The position numbers and the translations under genes were made by a program. Below, one piece after another: positions 1 through 8,173 of a DNA stretch of 64,000 nucleotides. This DNA is from an uncultured Clostridia bacterium (GTDB lineage Bacteria > Bacillota > Clostridia > Oscillospirales > Acutalibacteraceae). Where the stretch lies: positions 1-64,000 of the forward strand of contig CAMHOE010000004.1 in NCBI GenBank assembly GCA_946186665.1, written 5' to 3'. The number at the start of each line of letters is the position of its first letter. Position 1 is the first letter of the stretch. A model generated the notes under the pieces. That model made no database searches. It had not been told where the DNA came from and worked only from the letters and a program-made list of their open reading frames with translations.

Positions 1-53
1 TTGGTTTTGTGCACCCTTTTTCGGAATGGTGCTGGAATCACAATGTTTCAACC

Positions 54-80
54 TTAAGTCTTAAGTTTTCAGTATTCATT
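54..80. repeat. 27-bp dispersed repeat at the 3' end of fumB
   Basis: A 27-base sequence here recurs exactly at 27013-27039. Both copies lie immediately downstream of a minus-strand gene; this one runs into the fumB stop codon. The rest of positions 1-53 shows no gene. It may be the end of a larger degraded element. Confidence 0.7.
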
Positions 81-603
81 ATTTTTTTAGTACTGTTTTT
101 CCCTGAGAGTCTATTACAACTATGGCAGGAAAATCTTTTATGTAGAAACGGTGTATAGCTTCTGTTCCCAGATCTTCATAAGCCAGAACTTCAGACTTAG
201 TAATGCTCTTTGATATCAACGCAGCAGCTCCTCCGATCGCGGCAAAATATACCGCGCCGTTCTTTATCATGGACTCAACAACATCCTGATTTCTTGCGCC
301 CTTGCCTATCATACCCTTTAGCCCTCTGTCAAGCAGAGCTGGTGTGTACTTATCCATGCGATAGCTGGATGTTGGACCTGCCGGACCTACTGCATGTCCG
401 GGCTTTGCAGGCGCCGGTCCTACATAATATATCACTTCGCCATTGATATCGACCGGTAAGGGTTCCCCTTTTTCTATAAGCTCATATAGCCTCTTGTGTG
501 CAGCGTCTCTTCCCGTCAGCACAGAACCGGATATCAGCACGCTGTCCCCCGCGTGTAAATCTTTTATCACGTCATCCGTCAGCGGCAGTGTTATTTTTTT
601 CAT
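79..603 (-). CDS. fumB: Fumarate hydratase, class I, beta subunit
   Basis: This is the C-terminal (beta) half of the two-subunit iron-sulfur fumarase, which interconverts fumarate and malate. The 174-residue product shows the family signature GPAPAKPGHAVGPAGPTSS at about residues 62-80 and GKGARN near 101, parts of the substrate-binding swivelling domain. I start at the ATG at 603, which has AAAGGTGAG upstream; an in-frame GTG at 627 has no such site. It lies 56 bases downstream of the alpha subunit on the same strand and probably shares its transcript. With the malic enzyme at 21.4 kb it fits malate-fumarate interconversion in a fermentative anaerobe. The beta domain is also found in L(+)-tartrate dehydratase, which cannot be excluded from sequence alone. 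Confidence 0.9.
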   Translation of the reverse strand: MKKITLPLTDDVIKDLHAGDSVLISGSVLTGRDAAHKRLYELIEKGEPLPVDINGEVIYYVGPAPAKPGHAVGPAGPTSSYRMDKYTPALLDRGLKGMIGKGARNQDVVESMIKNGAVYFAAIGGAAALISKSITKSEVLAYEDLGTEAIHRFYIKDFPAIVVIDSQGKTVLKK

Positions 604-659
604 ATTGCTCACCTTTATATCAGACACCGAAAATATCGGTGCGCGACCCTTTCAATTTT

Positions 660-1511
660 TCATATCTCTGTTTCCTTATGCCTTGCCGCATGACAGCAGA
701 TATTCACCGCTACAGGCATTCCTGCTATGTGCGTGGGATATGTTTCAATATTCACACCCAATGCAGTTGTTATTCCCCCAAGACCGGCAGGACCGAAACC
801 AGTTTTGTTGATCTCAGAAAGCAGCTCCTCCTCAAGCTGCGCATAACGCTTATCCGGATTGCTTGTGTTTATCGGACGGAGCGTTGCCTTTTTAGAGAGC
901 ATAGCAGCCTTTTCAAATGTTCCTCCGATACCCACACCCACAACTATCGGCGGACATGGATTAGGACCTGCATAGTTCACGGTATCCATAATAAACTTCT
1001 TGACACCTTCAAGTCCCGCTGACGGAGTGAGCATCTTAACAGCCGACATATTTTCACTTCCAAAGCCCTTGCAGCCGCCCAATATCTTTATTTTGTCGCC
1101 CTTCACTATCTCAGTATAGATAACTGCCGGAGTATTATCCTTAGTATTCACTCTGTCAAACACCGGATCACTGACAACAGACTTTCTGAGATATCCGTCT
1201 ATATAAGCCTGACGAACGCCCTCTTGTACAGCGTCCTCAAAGCTGCCGTTTTCTATAACCACATGGTCACCGTATTCAACAAAAAGCACTGCCATACCTG
1301 TATCCTGACAAATCGGCACTTCCTCACTTGAAGCTATTTTATGGTTTTCAATAAGCTGTGAAAGAACACTTTTTCCTGTATCAGAAGTCTCTTTTTCCTG
1401 TGCAGCTTTAAGCGCATCAAGGATATCCTCTCCGATATAGTAGTTCATATCCATAAAAAGTTTTTTGACAGCGTATGTAATAGCTGCTGCATCTATCTGT
1501 CTTATCTCCAT
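660..1511 (-). CDS. fumA: Fumarate hydratase, class I, alpha subunit
   Basis: This is the alpha subunit (283 residues) of the oxygen-sensitive [4Fe-4S] class I fumarase. Three cysteines in family-typical settings are candidates for the cluster ligands: C68 in VPICQDTG, C147 in [12 protein letters not shown] and C186 in [13 protein letters not shown]. The length matches stand-alone alpha subunits, as opposed to the roughly 500-residue single-chain fumarases. The ATG follows an AAAGGAGAA ribosome site. The beta subunit comes next, so the two form one operon, driven by the promoter at 1546-1574. Tartrate dehydratase alpha is the main alternative. Confidence 0.92.
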   Translation of the reverse strand: MEIRQIDAAAITYAVKKLFMDMNYYIGEDILDALKAAQEKETSDTGKSVLSQLIENHKIASSEEVPICQDTGMAVLFVEYGDHVVIENGSFEDAVQEGVRQAYIDGYLRKSVVSDPVFDRVNTKDNTPAVIYTEIVKGDKIKILGGCKGFGSENMSAVKMLTPSAGLEGVKKFIMDTVNYAGPNPCPPIVVGVGIGGTFEKAAMLSKKATLRPINTSNPDKRYAQLEEELLSEINKTGFGPAGLGGITTALGVNIETYPTHIAGMPVAVNICCHAARHKETEI

Positions 1512-1545
1512 ATTTCTTCTCCTTTCGTTACGACCTCATTCTATT

Positions 1546-1574
1546 ATTATAGATAACATCAGAATATTTTTCAA
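1546..1574 (-). promoter_or_regulatory. Sigma-A promoter of fumA-fumB
   Basis: On the minus strand TTGAAA (1569-1574) is followed after exactly 17 bases by TATAAT (1546-1551), about 35 bases before the fumA start codon. Confidence 0.75.
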
Positions 1575-1712
1575 TATTATTTTTTGCCCTTTGTAATAAA
1601 GATAGAAAAAATTTTATTATCTGGCATAAAAAAACGGAATTTACACTATCGACATAATACGTCCATAGTGATATAATCATTTTGTTGAGTGTGGAAAGCC
1701 GATGGTTTAAGC

Positions 1713-1759
1713 TTGCCAGCGCACATTGCACACTGAATATTGAACATTGCACATTGAAT
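1713..1759. repeat. Short imperfect tandem repeat (ACATTGCACA-type)
   Basis: ACATTGCACACTGAA and ACATTGCACATTGAA lie in near-tandem just before the ribosome site of the next gene. It looks like the low-complexity intergenic repeats common in clostridial genomes. Confidence 0.5.
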
Positions 1760-1774
1760 AAAAGGAGCTTAGAA

Positions 1775-2248
1775 ATGACCTGTAAAAACTGTGGTGCAGA
1801 TATTTCAATACAAGACCGTAAATGTCCCTATTGCAGAAGTATTATAGATTATATTTATCCGGCTGATAACGAGAAGGGCTACTACGACCCTTTCGAGGAC
1901 AGAAACTATTACAACAATACACCTTATCATTCCTTCTATCAGGATCCTGATATGGCGGTAAGACAGCGTGCAGACAGCGAAGCTCAGAAAGCTATATTAT
2001 GTGCTTTGCTGGGGTTTATACTCGGATTCTTTATACTCAGAATAGTACTGGCAATTGTAAGTCTGCGATGCGCTGCAAATGCAAAAAAAGCCTATCGTTC
2101 TATCAATGAATATCCCGGCGGACGTATTACCGCTGCGACAATAATATCTGTCATCTCTCTGGCAATAGCATTCATAACGCTGATATTCTTCCTGATCGTG
2201 TTCAGCTCAGCTAGCCTGTCATCCAGCATAACATATTCGATCAATTAA
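1775..2248 (+). CDS. Zinc-ribbon, two-TM membrane protein
   Basis: The 157-residue protein of unknown function starts with a zinc ribbon, CKNCG...CPYC (residues 3-20). A Tyr/Asp-rich stretch to about residue 60 is followed by two hydrophobic segments (about 68-92 and 110-145), as in DUF4190-like proteins. The cytoplasmic zinc ribbon tethered to a short membrane domain suggests a sensory or scaffold role, but nothing here identifies a partner. The ATG at 1775 has AAAGGAG eight bases upstream; the upstream TTG extension covers repeat DNA and is not credible. It appears to be monocistronic, ending at a strong terminator. Confidence 0.75.
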   Translation: MTCKNCGADISIQDRKCPYCRSIIDYIYPADNEKGYYDPFEDRNYYNNTPYHSFYQDPDMAVRQRADSEAQKAILCALLGFILGFFILRIVLAIVSLRCAANAKKAYRSINEYPGGRITAATIISVISLAIAFITLIFFLIVFSSASLSSSITYSIN

Positions 2249-2257
2249 AGTACACAA

Positions 2258-2302
2258 CACTGCCGCACAGCCTTGAACAGGAGCCATGCGGCGGTAGTTT
2301 TA
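2258..2302 (+). terminator. Rho-independent terminator
   Basis: A GC-rich stem (CTGCCGCA paired with TGCGGCGG/TAG) is followed by TTTTATATT, ten bases after the zinc-ribbon gene's stop. Confidence 0.75.
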
Positions 2303-2379
2303 TATTGTATTAAAAGCAAAACAGAGAGCCGCCGCTCAGTAAAAAGCAGCTGCTCCCTGATAATTTATTTCAGACCTGA

Positions 2380-3339
2380 TCAGACGCCGATAGAAGAAAC
2401 CGGCTTATCCTCATATATTCTCTCAATAGCCTCAGCAAATACAGGCGCAACAGGAAGAGTTGTGAACTTATCCAGATACTTGTCCTGAGGAATGCTGATG
2501 GTATCAAGAAGAATAACTTCTTTGATAACACTGTTCTTTATTCTCTCTATTGCAGGGCCTGAGAGAACAGCGTGTGTGGCACCTGCATAAACCTCTGTAG
2601 CACCGCCTCTTTCAACAACAGCCTGAGCTGCGTTGCAGAGTGTACCAGCGGTATCTATCATGTCATCAACAAGGATGACCTTCTTGCCCTTTACGTCACC
2701 AATGATGTTCATTACCTCTGAAACATTTGCTCTCTGACGGCGCTTGTCGATAATTGCGATAGAGCAGCCGAGTCTTGTAGCAAAGTTTCTCGCTCTTGTT
2801 ACAGAACCCAGATCCGGAGATACAACAACATAGTCATCCGGATTATCTCCGATCTTCTTCTTGAAATAATTTGCAAGGATAGGCGCACCAACAAGATGAT
2901 CCACAGGGATATTGAAGAAGCCCTGTATCTGTGCTGCGTGAAGATCCATTGTAAGTACACGGTCTGCGCCTGCTGATGTGATAAGGTCAGCTACAAGCTT
3001 TGCAGAGATCGGGTCTCTTGCCTTTGCTTTTCTGTCCTGACGTGCATATCCGAGATACGGGATAACCGCTGTAATGCTTGCAGCGGACGCACGCTTCATT
3101 GCGTCGATCATGATAAGCAGCTCCATGAGGTTATCATTTACAGGTGCGCAGGTGGACTGCACTATAAAGCACTCCGAGCCTCTTACGGACTCATGAAGTG
3201 ATACTGCGATCTCGCCGTCGCTGAAGCAGGTCACTTCCGATTTTCCTACAGGTATACCCAGACAGGCTGCTATCTGCTGAGCAACTGCTCTGTTGGAATT
3301 ACAAGTAAAGATCTTGATATCCTTGCCGTGAAAGTTCAT
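2380..3339 (-). CDS. prs: Ribose-phosphate pyrophosphokinase (PRPP synthetase)
   Basis: The enzyme transfers pyrophosphate from ATP to ribose-5-phosphate, giving PRPP for purine, pyrimidine, His and Trp synthesis. The 319-residue length is typical of class I enzymes. Visible motifs are the flexible-loop [15 protein letters not shown] (about 98-112), [11 protein letters not shown] (132-142) and the PRPP loop [11 protein letters not shown] (224-234). The ATG follows GGGGAGACGAG. It is a single gene with its own promoter (3401-3429). In many Firmicutes prs follows glmU; here a GlmU-like gene lies 3.5 kb away on the opposite strand. Confidence 0.96.
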   Translation of the reverse strand: MNFHGKDIKIFTCNSNRAVAQQIAACLGIPVGKSEVTCFSDGEIAVSLHESVRGSECFIVQSTCAPVNDNLMELLIMIDAMKRASAASITAVIPYLGYARQDRKAKARDPISAKLVADLITSAGADRVLTMDLHAAQIQGFFNIPVDHLVGAPILANYFKKKIGDNPDDYVVVSPDLGSVTRARNFATRLGCSIAIIDKRRQRANVSEVMNIIGDVKGKKVILVDDMIDTAGTLCNAAQAVVERGGATEVYAGATHAVLSGPAIERIKNSVIKEVILLDTISIPQDKYLDKFTTLPVAPVFAEAIERIYEDKPVSSIGV

Positions 3340-3400
3340 TTAACTCGTCTCCCCATTTTTAGTTTTGCCGATCTCTCGATCATACGTTCCATTCAACTTT

Positions 3401-3429
3401 ATTTTAATACTATTTTGTCGAAAAATCAA
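3401..3429 (-). promoter_or_regulatory. Sigma-A promoter of prs
   Basis: The minus strand reads TTGATT (3424-3429), 17 bases, TAAAAT (3401-3406), about 60 bases upstream of the prs ATG. The rest of the 3340-3728 gap contains the ackA terminator and no gene that I can support. Confidence 0.6.
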
Positions 3430-3644
3430 GTTTTTACGGCTGTTTCCTGTCCTGTTTCTGAATTATTGTATCTTTAACGCAAATCTTTCGGTTTTGGATG
3501 TCAATTATAATTTATTCTGCACAAAGTATTATGCAGAGAATTTTCACATTCGCATATCAGACAGGTTCCTAAAGCTATTGTTCTTTAACATATAGCCGCC
3601 GCCTTTTACGCAAAGAAAAACATCATCACATAATATCACACATA

Positions 3645-3680
3645 TAAAGGCGTATTATCTCCCGAAGGGATAACACGCCC
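3645..3680 (-). terminator. Terminator of ackA
   Basis: On the minus strand GGCGTGTTATCCC, loop TTC, GGGAGATAATACGCC forms a long stem followed by TTTATAT, about 50 bases after the ackA stop. Confidence 0.75.
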
Positions 3681-3728
3681 ATATTTCATAATATTCAGTC
3701 TTAAAAATATCCGCTGTTTACTACTATA

Positions 3729-4934
3729 TTATTTTTTTGTAACGAGAGCCATAGTATCCCTTGCAATTACAAGCTCCTCGTTTGTGGGGATAACAAAGAC
3801 ATCAACACTTGACTCATCTGTAGAGATCTTACCTTCCTTACCTCTGATCATCTCGTCATTGAGCTTGTCACTGATTTTTACACCCATGTATTCAAGAGAA
3901 TGACAAACATTGCTGCGGTGTGACTGCTGGTTCTCACCGATACCTGCTGTAAACACGATAGCGTCAACTCCACCAAGTACAGCAGTATAGCTTCCTATGT
4001 ACTTGAGTATATCGTACTCAAGGATGTCAATAGCAAGCTTTGCCCTTTCATTACCGGACTCCGCAGCAGCAGTTACATCACGGTCGTCTGAGGATACACC
4101 GGAAACACCAAGAAATCCTGACTTCTTGTTAAGAAGTGTATCCATTTCTGTAGGAGAAAGCTTCTCTTTCTCTGCAATGAAGGTAACAACAGACGGGTCA
4201 AGAGAACCTGTTCTGGTGCCCATCATTATACCGTCAAGAGGTGTAAGTCCCATGCTTGTATCTATGACCTTGCCGCCCTTTATTGCTGTAATGGACGAGC
4301 CATTGCCAAGATGACAGGTAATGATCTTCAGATCCTTGATGTCCTTGCCCATAAGCTCTGCACAGCGTGCGGAAACATATCTGTGTGATGTTCCGTGGAA
4401 GCCGTAACGGCGAACACTGTACTTCTCATAGTACTCATAAGGCACAGGATAGATAAATGCCTTCGGCGGCATTGTGGAATGGAATGCAGTATCAAATACT
4501 ACTACCTGAGGAACAGCTTCTCCGAACACCTCTATACAAGCTCTTATACCCTGAACGTGCGCGGAATTATGAAGAGGTGCCAGTGGGATGAGGCTTTCTA
4601 TACCGCTTATAACTTCTTCCGTTACAAGAGTTGATTCGCTGAAAAGAGCGCCGCCCTGCACTATTCTGTGACCGATAGCGGAAACCTCGTCCAATGATTT
4701 TATTACACCGTACTCATCACTGATAAGTGCGTTTTTGATCTGTACGAACGCCTCTGTGTGGTTGTTCATAGTCACATCAGTTTCGTAAACACGACCGTCG
4801 CCTGTGGTATGTTTGAAGTGACCGTCAACACCTATTCTTTCACAGTTTCCTTTTGCAAGAACACTTTCATCTGTCATATCAATAAGCTGATATTTCATGG
4901 AAGAGCTTCCTGCATTGATAACAAGAATTTTCAT
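3729..4934 (-). CDS. ackA: Acetate kinase
   Basis: The enzyme makes ATP and acetate from acetyl phosphate, a main energy-yielding step in fermentation. The 401-residue protein carries the family motifs in order: NAGSSSMKYQL near residue 6, VFDTAFHSTMP, ITCHLGNGSS, GTRTGSLDPSV and the C-terminal FTAGIGENQ. The ATG follows GCAGGAGGAA. No phosphotransacetylase gene is adjacent, so pta lies elsewhere if present. The gene has its own promoter and terminator. Confidence 0.97.
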   Translation of the reverse strand: MKILVINAGSSSMKYQLIDMTDESVLAKGNCERIGVDGHFKHTTGDGRVYETDVTMNNHTEAFVQIKNALISDEYGVIKSLDEVSAIGHRIVQGGALFSESTLVTEEVISGIESLIPLAPLHNSAHVQGIRACIEVFGEAVPQVVVFDTAFHSTMPPKAFIYPVPYEYYEKYSVRRYGFHGTSHRYVSARCAELMGKDIKDLKIITCHLGNGSSITAIKGGKVIDTSMGLTPLDGIMMGTRTGSLDPSVVTFIAEKEKLSPTEMDTLLNKKSGFLGVSGVSSDDRDVTAAAESGNERAKLAIDILEYDILKYIGSYTAVLGGVDAIVFTAGIGENQQSHRSNVCHSLEYMGVKISDKLNDEMIRGKEGKISTDESSVDVFVIPTNEELVIARDTMALVTKK

Positions 4935-4980
4935 TTTTACTGTTCCTCCTGCATTTGCAAAATTAGTTTTTTATATTATA

Positions 4981-5009
4981 ATAATAATACAAACCTACGA
5001 TAATTTCAA
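4981..5009 (-). promoter_or_regulatory. Sigma-A promoter of ackA
   Basis: TTGAAA (5004-5009), 17 bases, TATTAT (4981-4986) on the minus strand, about 45 bases before the ackA start. The divergent tmcAL begins at 5081. Confidence 0.6.
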
Positions 5010-5080
5010 CATTTTTTTGTATCAGATAACATATTTTTTGCTGTAAGGCTTTTTTTCAGCAAAAAACACAGAGGTGCATA

Positions 5081-6226
5081 ATGAAGATATCGACACTAAT
5101 ATGTGAATACGATCCTTTTCACAACGGACACGAATATATGCTCAGACAAATGCGTATAAGCGGAAGTGACTGCATTATAGCCTGCATGAGCGGAAACTTT
5201 ACTCAACGCGGAGAACCTGCTGTTATAGACAAGCACACCAGACAGAAAGCAGCTATAAATGGCGGTGCAGATCTTGTGTTGGAGCTTCCTTCGGTATATG
5301 CCTGTGCCGGTGCGGAAAGATTTGCCTTCGGCGGTGTTTATATTCTGAATTCACTTGGCATCGCTGATGAGATATTTTTCGGCAGTGAATGCGGTGACAT
5401 AAAATTGCTGGAAAGTGCTGCCCTTGCTGCGGATGACAGTCGGGTCAGAAACAATCTGAAAGAATATCTTTCCCAGGGCATGACCTTTGCCGCTGCAAGA
5501 GAAAGTGCCGTCAAAGATGTTTTCGGACAGGAAGTCTCTGATATATTAAGATCACCAAATAACATCCTTGCGGTGGAATATATCAAGGCACTAAAAAAAA
5601 CAGGAAGTCACATCCGTCCGTGTACAATAAAGCGCTTTGGTGCCGGACACAACAGCATGAACACAAATAACAACACAGCATCTGCTTCTCTGATACGTGA
5701 CATACTCAAAAAACAAGGTGACTGCCGCAGGTTCATGCCGGAATATATGAACAGCGCAATTGAAAGCAGCAGCTTCACAAAAGACCCTGACAGAAAGTAT
5801 CAAAGCTTTGAAAAAGCTGTGCTGTACCGTCTGCGCATGATGTCAAAAGAGGAGTTTTCATGTCTGCCGGATATGAGCGAGGGTCTGGAAAACCGTATAT
5901 TCAAAGCAAGCAGAAACGCGGAAAGTCTTGAACAGCTTCTCTCTGACGCAAAGTGCAAACGCTATACAATGTCAAGAATACGACGGGGAGTAATTCATGC
6001 TTTTCTTGGCTTTAACAAAGAGGATTTCAGAATATCGCCCCAGTATATACGTGTTCTGGGATTTAACGACAAAGGACAGGCAGCGCTGCGCATGATGAAA
6101 AAAAGTGCTGCCCTCCCCATCGTAACAAGACACGCCGACACATCAAAGCTCACTTCCGAAGGAAAACATCTGTACGAGCTTGAAAGAAGATGTGACGATC
6201 TGTTCTCGCTGTTCTTTGAACATTAA
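5081..6226 (+). CDS. tmcAL: tRNA(Met) cytidine acetate ligase (TmcAL)
   Basis: Proteins of this family activate acetate with ATP and form N4-acetylcytidine at the wobble position of elongator tRNA-Met. The 381-residue protein begins with the nucleotidyltransferase core: EYDPFHNGH (residues 9-17) carries the HxGH-type motif, followed by SGNFTQRGEPAVIDKHTR. Length and N-terminus match the family. The ATG has GAGGTG just upstream. It is divergent from ackA, which is intriguing because the enzyme uses acetate, but shared regulation is not shown. It converges on the SOD gene with only 10 bases between stops. Confidence 0.88.
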   Translation: MKISTLICEYDPFHNGHEYMLRQMRISGSDCIIACMSGNFTQRGEPAVIDKHTRQKAAINGGADLVLELPSVYACAGAERFAFGGVYILNSLGIADEIFFGSECGDIKLLESAALAADDSRVRNNLKEYLSQGMTFAAARESAVKDVFGQEVSDILRSPNNILAVEYIKALKKTGSHIRPCTIKRFGAGHNSMNTNNNTASASLIRDILKKQGDCRRFMPEYMNSAIESSSFTKDPDRKYQSFEKAVLYRLRMMSKEEFSCLPDMSEGLENRIFKASRNAESLEQLLSDAKCKRYTMSRIRRGVIHAFLGFNKEDFRISPQYIRVLGFNDKGQAALRMMKKSAALPIVTRHADTSKLTSEGKHLYELERRCDDLFSLFFEH

Positions 6227-6236
6227 ACCGTAATAT

Positions 6237-6671
6237 TCAGTTCCTTCTTATAACTCCGCAGCCTATTCTGGAACCTGAGTCCCCTGAAGGCTGTGTGCGG
6301 AAATCGTCAGGATCACTGTGTATTATTACGGTTCTTCCAACCACATCTTCAATGTCGAAGCGGTCTGTCAGAACTGACATATATGCCCTCCCTCTGCACG
6401 AAAGCAAAGGCGGAAGATCGCCCGAATGTTCCGGATGGGGTGAACGGGTCATATCAAAGTGACGTCCGGCATTGGAAAAATCTCTTCCCCCACAGCTTTC
6501 ACCCTCGTGTATATGCAATGCAAAGAAATCACTCTTGCTGTCTGAGGGCAGTCCGCTGATATCCACAGTTACAAGAACACCGCTGCGTCTTTTGCGAAAG
6601 GTTATGTGTCCTCGAAGTCTTGGTGCGTCAGCATTTCCTCTTATTACAGCTGATGCGTTTGTAATATTCAT
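6237..6671 (-). CDS. Cu/Zn superoxide dismutase family protein, no signal peptide
   Basis: The 144-residue protein aligns by eye to Cu/Zn SOD. All metal ligands can be placed: H53 and H55 (HIHE), H71 (AGRHFD), H79, H82 and D85 (HPEHSGDLP), and H118 (IIHSDPDD). The disulfide pair is probably C60 with C138. It should therefore dismutate superoxide. Unlike most bacterial members it has no signal peptide or lipobox, so it is predicted to stay in the cytoplasm. The ATG follows CAGGAGATG. No other oxidative-stress gene is adjacent. Confidence 0.85.
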   Translation of the reverse strand: MNITNASAVIRGNADAPRLRGHITFRKRRSGVLVTVDISGLPSDSKSDFFALHIHEGESCGGRDFSNAGRHFDMTRSPHPEHSGDLPPLLSCRGRAYMSVLTDRFDIEDVVGRTVIIHSDPDDFRTQPSGDSGSRIGCGVIRRN

Positions 6672-6872
6672 TTTATCATCTCCTGTACAGCCTATGCTTC
6701 AGGAAGTGTATTTGTGACAAGTTATCCGGACTCTGATATTGCTTATGAGCTGACTGTGCAGAATGTCATATAAATTTGAATTGTAATTTTTAAATATATG
6801 TGATACTATAAAAACATAAGACTGATGAATTTCTGATATCAGTCACAAATAATTCATACGGAGGGATAGCTT

Positions 6873-7820
6873 ATGCAGACAAAAACCTGCGCCGTAATAC
6901 TTGCTGGCGGTGAAGGAACAAGAATGAAATCAGGCAGACCAAAGGTGTTGGCAGAGGTGCTGTTCAAGCCGCTGATAAAATGGGTAATAGATGCCGTTAA
7001 GGGTGCCGGCATTGACGATATATGTGTCGTAACGGGAAGCAAAAAAGAATACGTAGAAGAATACCTCAATACCCTGCCCTACAAAGTGGAAACAGTTTAC
7101 CAGTCAGAAAGACTGGGAACAGGTCACGCTGTAATGCAGACGACCGGTTTTCTTAAAGCTCACAGCGGTGAGGGTGTTATAATACTCAACGGCGATGCAC
7201 CCTTCATATCCTCAGAAACCATCAAGGCAGTTATAGAAGCCGGAAAGGACGCAGCCTGCACAGTGGTATCAGCGGAGATAAGTGACCCTACAGGCTATGG
7301 AAGGATACTTCGCAAGGATGACGGCGTTTCGCTTGAAGCCATAGTTGAAGAAAAAGAAGCCACCGATGAAATACGCAGAATAAAAGAGATAAACTCAGGC
7401 ACATACAGGTTTGACGCCGACGCGCTTACTGACGCCCTCGGAAAACTGACAAAGAGTGCAAAGACCGGCGAATACTACCTTACAGATACAATAGAGATCA
7501 TACAGAAAAGCGGCAAGCCTGTTATCGCTTTCAAGGCAGAAAACTCCGATTCCGTACTTGGTGCAAACGACAATGTACAGCTCTGGCAGCTCAACGAGAT
7601 CGCCCGTAAAAGAGTTTTAGAACAGCATATGAAAAACGGTGTGTGTATCCCATGTATTGACGGTGTGATCATCGGAACTGATGTTACCATTGGTGCTAAC
7701 AGTGTTATTCTCCCATCAACCGTCATCAAGGGTAAAACAAATATCGGTTCATTCTGCGAGATAGGTCCTGCTGCTTTTATAAATGATCAGGACATCCCCG
7801 ACAATTCTCAGTACAGATAA
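6873..7820 (+). CDS. GlmU-like UDP-GlcNAc pyrophosphorylase, truncated
   Basis: The N-terminal ~230 residues form a nucleotidyltransferase of the GlmU uridylyltransferase type: LAGGEGTRM (10-18) with K24, LGTGHAVMQT, NGDAPFI and INSGTYRF. It probably makes UDP-GlcNAc from GlcNAc-1-P and UTP. The linker and start of the left-handed beta-helix are present (IDGVIIGTDVTIGANSV), but the protein ends at 315 residues where full GlmU has about 450-460. The acetyltransferase active site is therefore missing, and GlcN-1-P acetylation would need another enzyme. The end is clean, followed by a good terminator, so it looks like a stable short form. The ATG has CGGAGGGAT upstream. Confidence 0.85.
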   Translation: MQTKTCAVILAGGEGTRMKSGRPKVLAEVLFKPLIKWVIDAVKGAGIDDICVVTGSKKEYVEEYLNTLPYKVETVYQSERLGTGHAVMQTTGFLKAHSGEGVIILNGDAPFISSETIKAVIEAGKDAACTVVSAEISDPTGYGRILRKDDGVSLEAIVEEKEATDEIRRIKEINSGTYRFDADALTDALGKLTKSAKTGEYYLTDTIEIIQKSGKPVIAFKAENSDSVLGANDNVQLWQLNEIARKRVLEQHMKNGVCIPCIDGVIIGTDVTIGANSVILPSTVIKGKTNIGSFCEIGPAAFINDQDIPDNSQYR

Positions 7821-7825
7821 AAACA

Positions 7826-7861
7826 TAACAAGCGGCAGTTCTCTTTCTGCCGCTTGTTTTC
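7826..7861 (+). terminator. Terminator of the GlmU-like gene
   Basis: ACAAGCGGCAG and CTGCCGCTTGT pair perfectly around an 8-base loop and are followed by a T-run. Confidence 0.85.
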
Positions 7862-7939
7862 CTTCCACCATTATCTCAAATTTTCAGTAAAGAGACTCTT
7901 AAATCTTGCTGTAACAATTGTGATTTCACTTTATTATTA

Positions 7940-7968
7940 TTGCAAACATAACACTTTTATCGTATAAT
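7940..7968 (+). promoter_or_regulatory. Putative promoter of the Dam-type methylase
   Basis: TTGCAA (7940-7945), 17 bases, TATAAT (7963-7968). It implies a leader of about 200 bases before the ATG at 8174. The gap 7862-8173 is more AT-rich than its neighbours and marks the left edge of the restriction-modification island. Confidence 0.55.
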
Positions 7969-8173
7969 AGACAATAGTTTGGAAGTATCTTAACTATGGT
8001 ATTTGTTATATTAATAGAAAGATAACTAAAAACAAATCACCAAAACCACCGACATTTCTTATCCCACAAATACAAGATGAAAACGGATAACAAGTGTCGA
8101 TAGTTATTATTTACAGGATATATTTGCACTATGTATGCGATGTTCCTAAGTAAATCTCTGTTGGAGGCAACAA

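Noticed and set aside
1528..1752. 74-residue minus-strand ORF upstream of fumA
   Set aside because: It covers the fumA promoter and a short tandem repeat, with no coding signature.
2320..2350. Possible terminator of prs (GAGCGGCGGCTC then T-rich)
   Set aside because: The stem is only about four pairs, too weak to list.
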